Assembly (NCBI GenBank): GCA_030428885.1
Contig: JAUIEJ010000003.1
Location: forward strand, 124,001 to 188,000
Length of the DNA stretch: 64,000 bases
Reading direction: 5' to 3'
DNA from: Gemmatimonadota bacterium
Lineage (GTDB): Bacteria; Gemmatimonadota; Gemmatimonadetes; Longimicrobiales; Gaopeijiaceae
Of the stretch, positions 18,642 through 29,023 are shown piece by piece (the first letter of the stretch is position 1; the number at the start of each line of letters is the position of its first letter). A program made the translations under genes and the position numbers. The notes under the pieces are model-generated. The model worked only from the letters and a program-made list of their open reading frames with translations. It had not been told where the DNA came from and searched no databases.

Positions 18642-19532
18642 GTGGAACGTCTTCTGGTGGTGGGTCCGGGCCGGATCGGCCTCGCCCTGGGCTACGCCCT
18701 CTGGCAGGCCGAAGCGGTGCGCCACCTGGTCTACTGTGGCCGGCGGCCCGATCCGCCGTCCCACCCCCTCTTCGGCCAGGGCGTGGCCGACTACCACTTC
18801 GGTCTCATGGCGCCGCCCCCGGGCACCGACGCCGTGCTCCTGGCCGTGCCCGATCACGTGCTCCCCGAGATGGCCCACGCCCTGGCGGGGCAGGGGCGTC
18901 CCGCGCCCGGACTGGCGGCCCTCCATACCTCCGGGGCCCTGAGCACCGAGGTGCTGGCGCCCCTCCACGCTGCGGGGTACGCCGTGGGTTCGATCCATCC
19001 GCTTCAGACCGTGGCCCACCCGGTGACCGGCGCGGAGCGGCTCCGGGGGGCGGGATTCGCGGTGGCCGGCGAGCCCGCGGCGCGGCGGGTGGCCCAGGAG
19101 ATGGTGCGGGCCCTGGAGGGCGACACCCTGGAGATTCCCGTGGCCCGGCGGCCCCTCTACCACGCCGCCGCGGTCCTGGCCTCCAACGGGATCACGGCGC
19201 TGGTGGCCGTGGCCGCCGACCTCCTGGTCCAGGCCGGTGCCGACCCGGATCGGGCCGTGGGCGCCCTGGTGTCGCTGGCCGAGGGCGCTCTGGACGACGT
19301 GGCCGCCCAGGGCCTCCATCCGGGCCTCACCGGTCCCGCGGTCCGAGGCGACCTGGAGACCGTGGACCTCCACCTCCGGGCCCTGGAAGGCGACGCTCGA
19401 GAGGTGTACCGTGCCCTGAGCCGCGTGCTCGCCGACATCGCCGAGGCCCGGGGCGTGGATCCCGATCGGGTGGGCGCGCTCCGGTCCCTGCTTCAAGCCC
19501 CCTCCGGGGTCCCCACCGAGGAGACGACGTGA
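18642..19532 (+). CDS. Rossmann-like and DUF2520 domain protein
   Basis: Predicted NAD(P)-binding protein. An N-terminal Rossmann fold ([17 protein letters not shown], then [14 protein letters not shown]) is followed by an all-helical dimerisation domain like those of 6-phosphogluconate and ketopantoate reductases, with [11 protein letters not shown] at the junction. The family is conserved but its substrate is unknown; homologues often sit near pantothenate genes, which is not the case here. GTG at 18642 follows GGAGG with good spacing after hflX, and the stop overlaps pdxJ (GTGA). Confidence 0.85.
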   Translation: MERLLVVGPGRIGLALGYALWQAEAVRHLVYCGRRPDPPSHPLFGQGVADYHFGLMAPPPGTDAVLLAVPDHVLPEMAHALAGQGRPAPGLAALHTSGALSTEVLAPLHAAGYAVGSIHPLQTVAHPVTGAERLRGAGFAVAGEPAARRVAQEMVRALEGDTLEIPVARRPLYHAAAVLASNGITALVAVAADLLVQAGADPDRAVGALVSLAEGALDDVAAQGLHPGLTGPAVRGDLETVDLHLRALEGDAREVYRALSRVLADIAEARGVDPDRVGALRSLLQAPSGVPTEETT

Positions 19533-20263
19533 GGTTTTTCGTCAACATCGATCACGTGGCCACCGTGCGGGAGGCCCGGAAGACCGACGAGCCCGATCCG
19601 GTGCGTGCCGCCGTCCTGGCCGAACTGGCCGGGGTCGACGGGATCACCGTGCATCTGCGGGAAGACCGGCGTCACATCCAGGACCGGGACGTCCACCTCC
19701 TGGCCGAGACGATCCGCACGCCCCTCAATCTGGAACTCGCGGTGGTGGACGCCATCGTGGACATCGCCTGCGACCTCCGGCCCCACCAGGCCACCATCGT
19801 GCCCGAGAGCCGCCAGGAGATCACCACCGAGGGTGGGCTGGATCTCTCCACTCCCCAGGCCGTGGAGCGGGTGCGCCCGGTGGTGGAGCGGCTCCAGGGG
19901 CACGGCGTCCGCACCTCGCTCTTCATCGATCCCGATCCCGGGGCGCTGGAGGCGTCGGCGGCCCTGGGCGTGGACGCCGTGGAACTCCACACCGGCGAGT
20001 ACGCCCACGCCCGGGGTGCGGCCGCCGGCCGCCAGGTGGAGCGCCTGCAGGCCGCCGCCGGACAGGGCCGGGAACTGGGCCTCGCGGTCCACGCCGGGCA
20101 CGGCCTCACCTACGAGAACGTGACGCCGGTGGCCGCCATCGAGCCCATCGAGGAACTCAACATCGGCCACAGCGTCGTCTCCCGGGCGGTGCTCGTGGGC
20201 ATGGAGGCGGCGGTGCGGGAGATGGCCGCCCTCCTGCGTCGGGCCCGGGGAGGCCCGTCGTGA
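19529..20263 (+). CDS. pdxJ: Pyridoxine 5'-phosphate synthase
   Basis: Final ring-closing step of DXP-dependent vitamin B6 synthesis, joining 1-deoxyxylulose 5-phosphate and 3-amino-2-oxopropyl phosphate. The 244-residue TIM barrel shows [15 protein letters not shown] at the start, [23 protein letters not shown] and [10 protein letters not shown], all family hallmarks. It overlaps neighbours by 4 nt on both sides. Confidence 0.97.
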   Translation: MRFFVNIDHVATVREARKTDEPDPVRAAVLAELAGVDGITVHLREDRRHIQDRDVHLLAETIRTPLNLELAVVDAIVDIACDLRPHQATIVPESRQEITTEGGLDLSTPQAVERVRPVVERLQGHGVRTSLFIDPDPGALEASAALGVDAVELHTGEYAHARGAAAGRQVERLQAAAGQGRELGLAVHAGHGLTYENVTPVAAIEPIEELNIGHSVVSRAVLVGMEAAVREMAALLRRARGGPS

Positions 20264-21312
20264 ACTGGAAGACCGCCCTGGGCTTCGTCCTCTCGGCCTT
20301 CCTCATCTGGTGGACGCTCCACGACACCGATCTGGCCGCCGTGTGGGCCGCCATCCGGGGCGCCGACTTCCTCTTCCTGGGGGCGTCGGTCTTCGTGGCC
20401 ACCACGGGGTTCTTCTGGCGGGCGCTGCGCTGGAAGGTGCTCCTCCACCCGGTGGAGCCCGACACCCGGTTCGGCGACCGCTGGGCGGCGGTGAACATTG
20501 GCTTCATGGCCAACAACGTCCTTCCCGCCCGGGTGGGCGAGTTCGCCCGGGCCTACAGCTTCGCCCGTCTCGATCGCCGGGTGAGCGTGAGCGCCGCCTT
20601 CGGGTCGCTGGTGGTGGAGCGGGTGCTGGACGCCCTGGTGCTGGCGTCGTTTCTGGTGGGCACGGTGCTGATGCCGTCGTTCCCCGACGTCGATCTGGGG
20701 ACCCGCTTCACGGCCATTCTCCAGAGCGCCGTGGTGTTGCTCGCGGGCGTGGGGGTGGTTCTGGTGCTGCTCCTTGTGTTTCCCACCTTCGTGGTTCGGG
20801 TCACGGAGGCCGTGGCTCGCCGGGTGCTCCCCGAGGGCATCGCGGTGCGGGTCATCGAGGCCCTGGAGGCGTTTCTCCAGGCCCTGGGGGTGGTGCGGAG
20901 CCCCATCCTCCTGATCCAGGCCCTGGCCTGGTCGTTCTTCTTCTGGTTCTGGCACGGCATCTCGTTCTGGCTCGGCATGCGGGCCTTCGACATCGATGCC
21001 GGGTGGGTGGCCGCCTTCTTCACAGAAGCCGTGGTGGGCTTCGGCGTGGCCCTGCCGGCGGCGCCCGGCTTCTTCGGCACCTTCCACGCCTCGGCCGAAT
21101 TCGCCCTGGACACGGTCTACGCCGTGGGCGAGATCCCGACGCTGGCCTTCGCCTACGGCTACCACCTGGGCGGCTTCATTCCCGTGACCCTCATGGGCCT
21201 CTGGTACGCCAACCGGCTGGGGCTCTCCCTGGGCGACGTGCGGGAGAGCGAGGCGAAGGTCGAGGCCGAGGTGGACGCCGAGTTCGGCGACGCGGTGGAC
21301 GGCACCCGGTGA
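20260..21312 (+). CDS. Lysylphosphatidylglycerol synthase-type membrane protein (UPF0104 flippase-like)
   Basis: A 350-residue polytopic membrane protein with about eight hydrophobic helices, the family motifs [10 protein letters not shown] and [15 protein letters not shown], and the conserved ERVLD near residue 125. Members resemble the flippase half of MprF/AglD2 and are thought to move lipids or lipid-linked substrates. It has no synthase domain. It lies between pdxJ and ispE with 4-nt overlaps on both sides. Confidence 0.85.
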   Translation: MNWKTALGFVLSAFLIWWTLHDTDLAAVWAAIRGADFLFLGASVFVATTGFFWRALRWKVLLHPVEPDTRFGDRWAAVNIGFMANNVLPARVGEFARAYSFARLDRRVSVSAAFGSLVVERVLDALVLASFLVGTVLMPSFPDVDLGTRFTAILQSAVVLLAGVGVVLVLLLVFPTFVVRVTEAVARRVLPEGIAVRVIEALEAFLQALGVVRSPILLIQALAWSFFFWFWHGISFWLGMRAFDIDAGWVAAFFTEAVVGFGVALPAAPGFFGTFHASAEFALDTVYAVGEIPTLAFAYGYHLGGFIPVTLMGLWYANRLGLSLGDVRESEAKVEAEVDAEFGDAVDGTR

Positions 21313-22223
21313 GGGAAGTCCGGGTCCGGGCCCCCGCCAAGATCAATCTCGCCCTCCGGATCCTGGGGCAGCGGCCGTCGGGGTTCCACGACCTGGAGAC
21401 GGTGTTCCAGGCCGTGGACCTCTGCGACGAGCTGGTGGTGCGGGTCCGGGAAGCGCCGGGGGTGGCGCTGGAGGTGCACGGCGCCGACGTGGGACCCCCG
21501 GCCGACAACCTGGTGGTGCGGGCCGCAACGGCGTTTTTCCGGGCCGCCGGGGTGGAGGGCGGCGCGGAGGTGGAGCTCATCAAGCGCATTCCCGCGGGAG
21601 CGGGGCTGGGTGGCGGCTCGTCCGACGCCGGGGCGACCCTCCGGGCCCTGGCGGCGCTCCGGCCCGGCGCCGTGGACGCGGGGGGGCTTCACGGCCTGGC
21701 CGCCGAACTGGGCTCCGACGTGCCGTTCTTCGTGGGCGAGGCCGGGCGGGCCCTGGGCCGGGGGCGGGGCGAGTTGCTCACGCCCCTGCCGCCGCTGCCG
21801 CCGGCCCCGGTGGTGGTGGGCCTACCGCGGGTCCACGTGGCCACCGGACCGGCCTACGGCGCCCTGGCCCGGGCCCGCCTCGCCGCCGGCGGCCGGGTGC
21901 CGCCGCCTCTCTATCGCCGGGACGCCGGCGACGTGCCCCACGACTGGGCCGGCGTGGCCGCCGGCGCCGTCAACGACTTCGAACCCACGGTGACGGCCGC
22001 CTCGCCGCCCGTGGCCCGGGCCCTGGAGGCCCTGCGGGCCACCGACGCCCGAGTCGCCCTCCTGTCGGGGAGCGGCGCCGCCGTCTTCGCCGTCTACGAC
22101 GACGCCGGGTCGGCGGAGCAGGGAAGGGCGGCGGCCGCCGCGGCCTGCACCGAGTCGACCTTCGTGGTGGTCTCGACCCTCGCCGCCCTTCCGGCCTTGA
22201 ACGGGCCGGGTCCCTCCGTCTAG
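21309..22223 (+). CDS. ispE: 4-diphosphocytidyl-2-C-methyl-D-erythritol kinase
   Basis: GHMP kinase of the MEP isoprenoid pathway. The 304 residues start VRVRAPAKINLALRIL, contain the ATP motif PAGAGLGGGSSDAGATL, SDVPFF and the C-terminal LLSGSGAAVFAVY. The GTG start overlaps the previous stop. Both ispE and pdxJ in this operon draw on the DXP branch point. Confidence 0.96.
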   Translation: MREVRVRAPAKINLALRILGQRPSGFHDLETVFQAVDLCDELVVRVREAPGVALEVHGADVGPPADNLVVRAATAFFRAAGVEGGAEVELIKRIPAGAGLGGGSSDAGATLRALAALRPGAVDAGGLHGLAAELGSDVPFFVGEAGRALGRGRGELLTPLPPLPPAPVVVGLPRVHVATGPAYGALARARLAAGGRVPPPLYRRDAGDVPHDWAGVAAGAVNDFEPTVTAASPPVARALEALRATDARVALLSGSGAAVFAVYDDAGSAEQGRAAAAAACTESTFVVVSTLAALPALNGPGPSV

Positions 22224-22226
22224 CTT
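22197..22226 (+). promoter_or_regulatory. Candidate tRNA-Gln promoter
   Basis: TTGAAC (22197-22202), an 18-nt spacer and TAGCTT (22221-22226) sit at the very end of ispE. Predicted transcription begins about 20 nt before the mature tRNA 5' end. Confidence 0.6.
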
Positions 22227-22254
22227 CCGACCCGCCGGGTTCGCGCCCGGCCCC

Positions 22255-22325
22255 TGGCCCGTCGTCTAATGGCAGGACACCGGTCTTTGGAACCGGCGGT
22301 GGTGGTTCGAATCCACCCGGGCCAA
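22255..22325 (+). tRNA. tRNA-Gln (TTG anticodon)
   Basis: A complete cloverleaf can be drawn. The acceptor TGGCCCG pairs with CGGGCCA, the D arm contains GTCTAATGGCAGGAC, the anticodon stem CCGGT/ACCGG holds loop CTTTGGA with TTG at 22287-22289, and the T arm contains GGTTCGAATCC. The 5' T and weak first pairing are typical of tRNA-Gln. The 3' CCA is not encoded, so it must be added enzymatically. Confidence 0.95.
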
Positions 22326-22384
22326 TGCAGGTCTCCCCCCCGACCTGTCCCGCCCCCCCGGCCTCGCCGTAGCTTCACCGGGCC

Positions 22385-24247
22385 ATGCCCACCCCCACCC
22401 CCCGCCCGTCGCCTCGCCGCCCCGGAGTCCCCCGGACTCCGTGGGGGGGTGCTTGGCTCCTGGCCGCGGCCCTGGTGGCCACACCCCTGGCCGCCACCCC
22501 CCAACCTCGGGCGCAGGAGGTTCCCGACTCCGCCGCGGCGCGTGACGCCGCCCGGGACGCCCAGGGACGCTTCGAGCGCGAGCGCATTCGCCGCATTCCC
22601 CGGGATCGAGCGGGCTTCTCCGGTGCCGGGTGCGACGATCGGGTGGGGCGCATGTGCGTGTTCCTCGAGGGGCGCTCCGACTGGTGGTGGCGCGAGGCCG
22701 AAGATCCCGAGCTCACGGCCGCCCGCGCCGACCTCCTCGAGGCCCTGGCCCGGGCCGCCGCCGCGGCCCCCGGCGACCGCTGGATCCTGGGCCAGCGCGT
22801 GATCTACCTCGGCGAGGCCGGGCGCTGGGACGAGGCGCTGACCCTGGCGCGCCGCTGCGGTCTGGCCCCCGCCGACGCCTGGTGGTGTCCCGCCCTGGAG
22901 GGTCTCGCTCTCCACGTCACGGGGCGGTACGAGGGCGCCGAGACCGCCTTCGACGAAGCGCTGGACGCCATGGACCCCGACGAGGCGCGGCGCTGGCGCT
23001 CGGTGGAGGTGCTCCTGGACGAGCGGGGCGACGACGCCCGGAAACGGGCGCTTGAACGGGGCGATTCGGCGGCCCTCCGCCGGTTCTGGCGCCTCTCCGA
23101 CCCCCTCTTCCTGGCGCCGGGCAACGACCGCCTCACCGAACACTTCGCCCGCCGCACCTGGTCCGTGACCCGGGAAGGAGCCCGGAACGCCTACGCCATG
23201 TCGTGGGGGTGGGACCTGGACGAACTCCTGCTGCGGTACGGGTGGGAGGTGGGGTGGGAGCGCCGGGACCCCGGGCCCGGATCCATCGGCGCGAGCACGT
23301 CGGCGGTGGGCCATCAGGATCCCCGGAGCCAGGGCTTCGTGGCGCCGGCCGCGGCGTGGGACGCCTCGCCCGAGAGCGAACCCGACCAGTGGAATCCCGG
23401 CAGCCGCCGGCGGCCTCGCACCGGCTACGCGCCGGCCTACGCCCCCACCTTCCTGGATCTCGACGCCCCCGTGGCGATCCTGCCTCGGGGCGATTCGGCG
23501 GTGCTGGTGGTGCGGGCCCCGGGCCTCCCGCCCGACACCACCTTCCACGCCGGCCACCATCACCCGCCGCCTCCCGAGCCCCCCCTCGTCGGCGCCACTG
23601 GGCCTCGCCACGGCCTCTTCGCCCTCCCTCTGGCCGAGGGCGGACGGCTCCACGCCGCCACGGCCCCGGGGCTCGACGGCGCACTCCGCCTCACCGTGCC
23701 CGCCGGCGATCACGTCGTGTCGGTTGAGGTGTGGGACCCGGCGTCCCGCACGGCTGCCCGCATGCGCCGCGGCCTTCGGGTGGCCCGGGTGCCCCGGGAC
23801 GTGGCGGCCCTCTCGGATCTGCTGCTGGCCCGGGCCCGGGGTCCGGTGCCCGATTCCCTCGGGGGACTCCTGGGCGACCTCGTGACCACGCCCACGTTCG
23901 CCCCCGGCGACACCATCCGGGTGGGGTGGGAGGTCCACGGCCTGGGCTGGAGGGCGGGGGAGGTCCTGGACTACACCCTCACCGTGCGGGAGGAGGCCGG
24001 CGGGGTCTTCACCCGCCTGGGGCGGACCCTGGGGCTCGTGGGCGACCGGCGGGGCACCGACCTGGCCTGGCTCGAGGAGGGACCCCGGGCCCCGGGGCCC
24101 GTCTTCCGCGCCGTGGACATCGTCCTGCCCCCGGATCTGGCCGAAGGCGACTTCCGGGTGCGGCTGGAGCTGGGGTCGGAGGGGCGGGGCGCCCTGGTGA
24201 CCCAGCGGGACGTGCGGGTCAGGAGGAGGGAACCGCAGGGGGGGTGA
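22385..24247 (+). CDS. Large secreted protein of unknown function, possibly GWxTD-related
   Basis: The 620-residue protein has a signal peptide (arginine-rich start, hydrophobic core about 24-40, Ala-rich cleavage region). It continues with helical TPR-like repeats (about 120-210), then TRNAYAMSWGWDLDELLLRYG-type sequence that loosely recalls GWxTD proteins, and a C-terminal beta-rich region. The function is unknown; secretion to the periplasm or surface is the safest statement. A TAGCTT hexamer ends 9 nt before the ATG, so the message may be leaderless. Confidence 0.65.
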   Translation: MPTPTPRPSPRRPGVPRTPWGGAWLLAAALVATPLAATPQPRAQEVPDSAAARDAARDAQGRFERERIRRIPRDRAGFSGAGCDDRVGRMCVFLEGRSDWWWREAEDPELTAARADLLEALARAAAAAPGDRWILGQRVIYLGEAGRWDEALTLARRCGLAPADAWWCPALEGLALHVTGRYEGAETAFDEALDAMDPDEARRWRSVEVLLDERGDDARKRALERGDSAALRRFWRLSDPLFLAPGNDRLTEHFARRTWSVTREGARNAYAMSWGWDLDELLLRYGWEVGWERRDPGPGSIGASTSAVGHQDPRSQGFVAPAAAWDASPESEPDQWNPGSRRRPRTGYAPAYAPTFLDLDAPVAILPRGDSAVLVVRAPGLPPDTTFHAGHHHPPPPEPPLVGATGPRHGLFALPLAEGGRLHAATAPGLDGALRLTVPAGDHVVSVEVWDPASRTAARMRRGLRVARVPRDVAALSDLLLARARGPVPDSLGGLLGDLVTTPTFAPGDTIRVGWEVHGLGWRAGEVLDYTLTVREEAGGVFTRLGRTLGLVGDRRGTDLAWLEEGPRAPGPVFRAVDIVLPPDLAEGDFRVRLELGSEGRGALVTQRDVRVRRREPQGG

Positions 24248-24249
24248 CG

Positions 24250-24278
24250 TTGACGCTTTGCCGCATCGCGCCTAACTT
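24250..24278 (+). promoter_or_regulatory. prs operon promoter
   Basis: TTGACG (24250-24255), a 17-nt spacer and TAACTT (24273-24278) followed by TGCGG. This is the best sigma-70-like promoter in the window. It begins 3 nt after the upstream stop and lies about 86 nt before the prs ATG. Confidence 0.7.
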
Positions 24279-24364
24279 TGCGGGCTGTCGCATTCGACGG
24301 ACCCGGGGGTGGAACGGCCGCTGTCCCCGGGCCCACGATTCCACGGGTCACGCGTTCGATCTCC

Positions 24365-25330
24365 ATGGCAGACCAATCGGGTCACGGTCCGATGCTCATC
24401 CTGGGCGGTCGAGCCAACCGCCCCCTCGCCGAAGAGGTGGGGGAGATCCTGGGGCAGTCCGTCGACAGCGCCACGATCCGCGACTTCGCCGATGGCGAGA
24501 TCTTCGTGCGGATCGACCGCAACGCCCGGGGGCGGGACGTCTTCATCGTCCAGCCCACCTCGGCGCCCGCCGAGAACACCATGGAGCTCCTGCTCCTCAT
24601 CGACGCGGCCCGCCGGGCCTCGGCGGCCCGGGTCACGGCGGTGGTGCCCTATTTCGGGTACGGCCGGCAGGACCGGAAGGACCAGCCCCGGGTGGCCATC
24701 GGCGCGAAGCTCATGGCCAACATGCTGGTGGCCGCCGGCGCCGACCGGGTGGTCTCCATCGACTTCCACCAGCACCAGATCCAGGGGTTCTTCGACATTC
24801 CCGTCGATCACCTCTACGCGGCGCCCGTGTTCACCCGGTACTTCCGTGAGAAGGGTCTGGAAGACCTGGTGGTGGTGGCGCCCGACGTGGGATCGGCCAA
24901 GATGGCCCGGGGCTACTCCAAGCGTCTCGGGGCCACCTTCGCCATCATCGACAAGCGGCGCCCGGCCCCCAACGTGGCCCAGGTGCTGAGCGTCGTCGGC
25001 GACGTGGACGGCAAGAACTGCATCCTCACCGACGACATGGTGGACACCGGGGGCACGCTGGCCAACGCCGTGGTGGCCCTGAAGGAACGGGGCGCCAAGG
25101 CGGTGTACGCCGCGGCCACCCACGCCCTGCTCTCGGGCAAGGCCGTGGAGCGGCTGTCGTCGGTCCCCCTGGAGGAATTCGTGGTGACCAACACGATCCA
25201 CATTCCCGAAGACCGGCGGTTCCCGCACCTCAAGGTGCTGTCGGTGGCCGGTCTCCTGGCCAACGCCATTCGGTACATCCACTCCAACGAGTCCGTCAGT
25301 CAGCTTTTCGAGCTGCGGGACGACGATTAG
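24365..25330 (+). CDS. prs: Ribose-phosphate pyrophosphokinase
   Basis: Makes PRPP from ribose 5-phosphate and ATP for nucleotide, histidine and tryptophan synthesis. The 321 residues show the flexible ATP loop GYGRQDRKDQPR, SIDFHQHQIQGFF, VAPDVGSAKMAR and the PRPP motif CILTDDMVDTGGT. I chose ATG 24365 because the family sequence begins there; an upstream GTG at 24278 overlaps the -10 of the promoter. It is followed by rplY and pth, the conserved prs-ctc-pth order. Confidence 0.98.
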   Translation: MADQSGHGPMLILGGRANRPLAEEVGEILGQSVDSATIRDFADGEIFVRIDRNARGRDVFIVQPTSAPAENTMELLLLIDAARRASAARVTAVVPYFGYGRQDRKDQPRVAIGAKLMANMLVAAGADRVVSIDFHQHQIQGFFDIPVDHLYAAPVFTRYFREKGLEDLVVVAPDVGSAKMARGYSKRLGATFAIIDKRRPAPNVAQVLSVVGDVDGKNCILTDDMVDTGGTLANAVVALKERGAKAVYAAATHALLSGKAVERLSSVPLEEFVVTNTIHIPEDRRFPHLKVLSVAGLLANAIRYIHSNESVSQLFELRDDD

Positions 25331-25369
25331 ACCCCTACGAAGCCCGGATCCCACCGGCAGGAACGAACC

Positions 25370-26044
25370 ATGAGCAGCAACAACGCCACGCTGAAGGCCG
25401 AAAAGCGCGACGCCACGGGCAAGGGCGTGGCCCGGAAGCTCCGGGCCGCAGGCCGTCTCCCCGCCGTCGTCTACGGACAGGGCGAGGACGCCCTGGCCAT
25501 CACCCTGGACGCCGCCGAGACCGAGTACCTCTTCCACAACATCTCGGTGGAAAACACCATCGTGGACCTCACGGTGGAGGGCGAGGGGGACTCGTTCCAG
25601 ACGCTGGTGCGGGAGATCCAGGTCCACCCGTTCCGTCCCGACGTGCTCCACGTGGACTTCTACCGCCTCCAGAAGGGCGTGAAGGTCGACGTGGAGATCC
25701 CGGTGAACCTGAACGGGGTTCCCGCGGGCGTGAAGAGCGGCGGCGGCGTGCTCCAGCAGGTCATCCACGAGCTCCCCGTGTCCGTGATCCCGTCGAAGAT
25801 CCCCGAGAGCTTCGAGATCGACGTGTCGGGCCTCGAGGTCGGCGACTCGATCCACGTGTCCGAGCTGGAGCTTCCCGACGGCGTCGAGGAGATCGCCCTC
25901 GATCCGGAGCGCACGATCTGCACGGTGCTGGTGCCCCGGGCCGAGCCGTCCGAGGACGAAGAGGAGACCGACGCCGAGGATCTGCTCGAGCCCGAGATCG
26001 TGGGCGCCGAGGAGTCCGAGGACGACGGCGAGGGCGAGGAGTAG
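25370..26044 (+). CDS. rplY: 50S ribosomal protein L25/general stress protein Ctc
   Basis: Binds 5S rRNA in the large subunit. The 224-residue long form has the N-terminal L25 barrel (LKAEKRDATGKGVARKLRAAGRLPAVVYG) and the C-terminal TL5/CTC domain, ending in a very acidic tail (EDEEETDAEDLLEPE...). It follows prs by 39 nt. The last codons, GAGGAG, also provide the ribosome-binding site for pth. Confidence 0.97.
   Translation: MSSNNATLKAEKRDATGKGVARKLRAAGRLPAVVYGQGEDALAITLDAAETEYLFHNISVENTIVDLTVEGEGDSFQTLVREIQVHPFRPDVLHVDFYRLQKGVKVDVEIPVNLNGVPAGVKSGGGVLQQVIHELPVSVIPSKIPESFEIDVSGLEVGDSIHVSELELPDGVEEIALDPERTICTVLVPRAEPSEDEEETDAEDLLEPEIVGAEESEDDGEGEE
26037..26041 (+). promoter_or_regulatory. 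Ribosome-binding site that decides the pth start (ATC)
   Basis: AGGAG at 26037-26041, inside the end of rplY, is 9 nt before an in-frame ATC at 26051 and 21 nt before the first GTG at 26063. Only ATC is at a normal distance. Confidence 0.55.
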
Positions 26045-26050
26045 CGGCCC

Positions 26051-26620
26051 ATCGCCGACAAGGTGGTGGTGGGTCTGGGCAACCCGGGCCCCCGGTACGA
26101 TGCCACCCGGCACAACGTCGGGTGGTGGGTCGTGGACCGGCTCGCCTACGACTGGGACTTCCCCACCTTCGAGACGGATGGGGCGGGACTCACGACCCGG
26201 GGGCCGGTGAAGGGACGAGAGGTCGAGCTGCGCAAACCCACCGTGTTCATGAACCGGAGCGGGCTCGCGCTGGTCGACCTGCTGGAACGGGACGACTTCG
26301 TCCCGGCCACGGATGTGCTGGTGGTGGTGGACGACGCCGCCCTGGACCTGGGGCGGGTCCGGTTTCGTCCCTCGGGCGGAGCCGGTGGGCACAACGGACT
26401 CCGGTCCGTGGCCCAGGTACTGGGGACCGAAGCCTGGCCCCGGCTGCGCATCGGCGTGGGGCGCTGCCCCGACGACGTCGATCTCGCCGATTGGGTGCTG
26501 TCGCCCATGGACGTGGACGACGAGGAGACGGTGGTGGAGCTCCTGCCCGAGATGACCCGGGCCGTGGAGCTCTGGCTGGACGAAGGGACCGAGGCGGCCA
26601 TGAACCGCTTCAATCGATGA
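26051..26620 (+). CDS. pth: Peptidyl-tRNA hydrolase, probable ATC start codon
   Basis: Recycles peptidyl-tRNA released from ribosomes. The core shows [32 protein letters not shown] and [10 protein letters not shown] motifs; N11 and H21 (numbered from ATC) are the catalytic residues, in the same register as E. coli Pth counted from its Met. No ATG, GTG or TTG gives that register: the first standard start is GTG 26063, which removes four residues of the first strand and has no placed ribosome site. The 26051 start is inference; the gene itself is certain. Confidence 0.88.
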   Translation: MADKVVVGLGNPGPRYDATRHNVGWWVVDRLAYDWDFPTFETDGAGLTTRGPVKGREVELRKPTVFMNRSGLALVDLLERDDFVPATDVLVVVDDAALDLGRVRFRPSGGAGGHNGLRSVAQVLGTEAWPRLRIGVGRCPDDVDLADWVLSPMDVDDEETVVELLPEMTRAVELWLDEGTEAAMNRFNR

Positions 26621-26702
26621 ACCACGCCCCGCGGGGCGCGGACGACGCGGGGCGGCTCCGACCCCCCATGACACGAACCGCACCGAGGAAACGAGTCATC
26701 TC

Positions 26703-28823
<2,121 letters not shown>

Positions 28824-28851
28824 CCGGCCTCCGGCAGGCCCCTTCCGGGGC

Positions 28852-28894
28852 CGACACGGCCCGGCGTCTCCTTCGGGGGCGCCGGGCCGTGTCG
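28852..28894 (+). terminator. Terminator hairpin after hppA
   Basis: Perfect 15-base arms, 28852-28866 (CGACACGGCCCGGCG) and 28880-28894, enclose a 13-base loop. No T run follows. It is the strongest inverted repeat in this intergenic region. Confidence 0.7.
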
Positions 28895-28983
28895 CGTCGG
28901 TGCCCTTCGTCCCGGGTCCCCGCGACTCGTCCCGCCTCCCGGCGCTTCACGGGACCCGGCGACACACCGGGGCGGTTCGCGCG

Positions 28984-28989
28984 TAGAAT
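28984..28989 (+). promoter_or_regulatory. Candidate -10 element for the plug-like protein gene
   Basis: TAGAAT lies 34 nt before the ATG at 29024. The same hexamer precedes recA. No -35 match is visible. Confidence 0.3.
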
Positions 28990-29023
28990 CCAGCGTACGA
29001 ACCCCAACCGCTTCGAGGTCTCC

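Noticed and set aside
26621-26702. Terminator between pth and hppA
   Set aside because: CGCCCCGCG (26625-26633) can pair with CGCGGGGCG (26646-26654), but CGCCCCGCGGGGCG at 26625-26638 is itself a competing palindrome and no T run follows, so it is not called.
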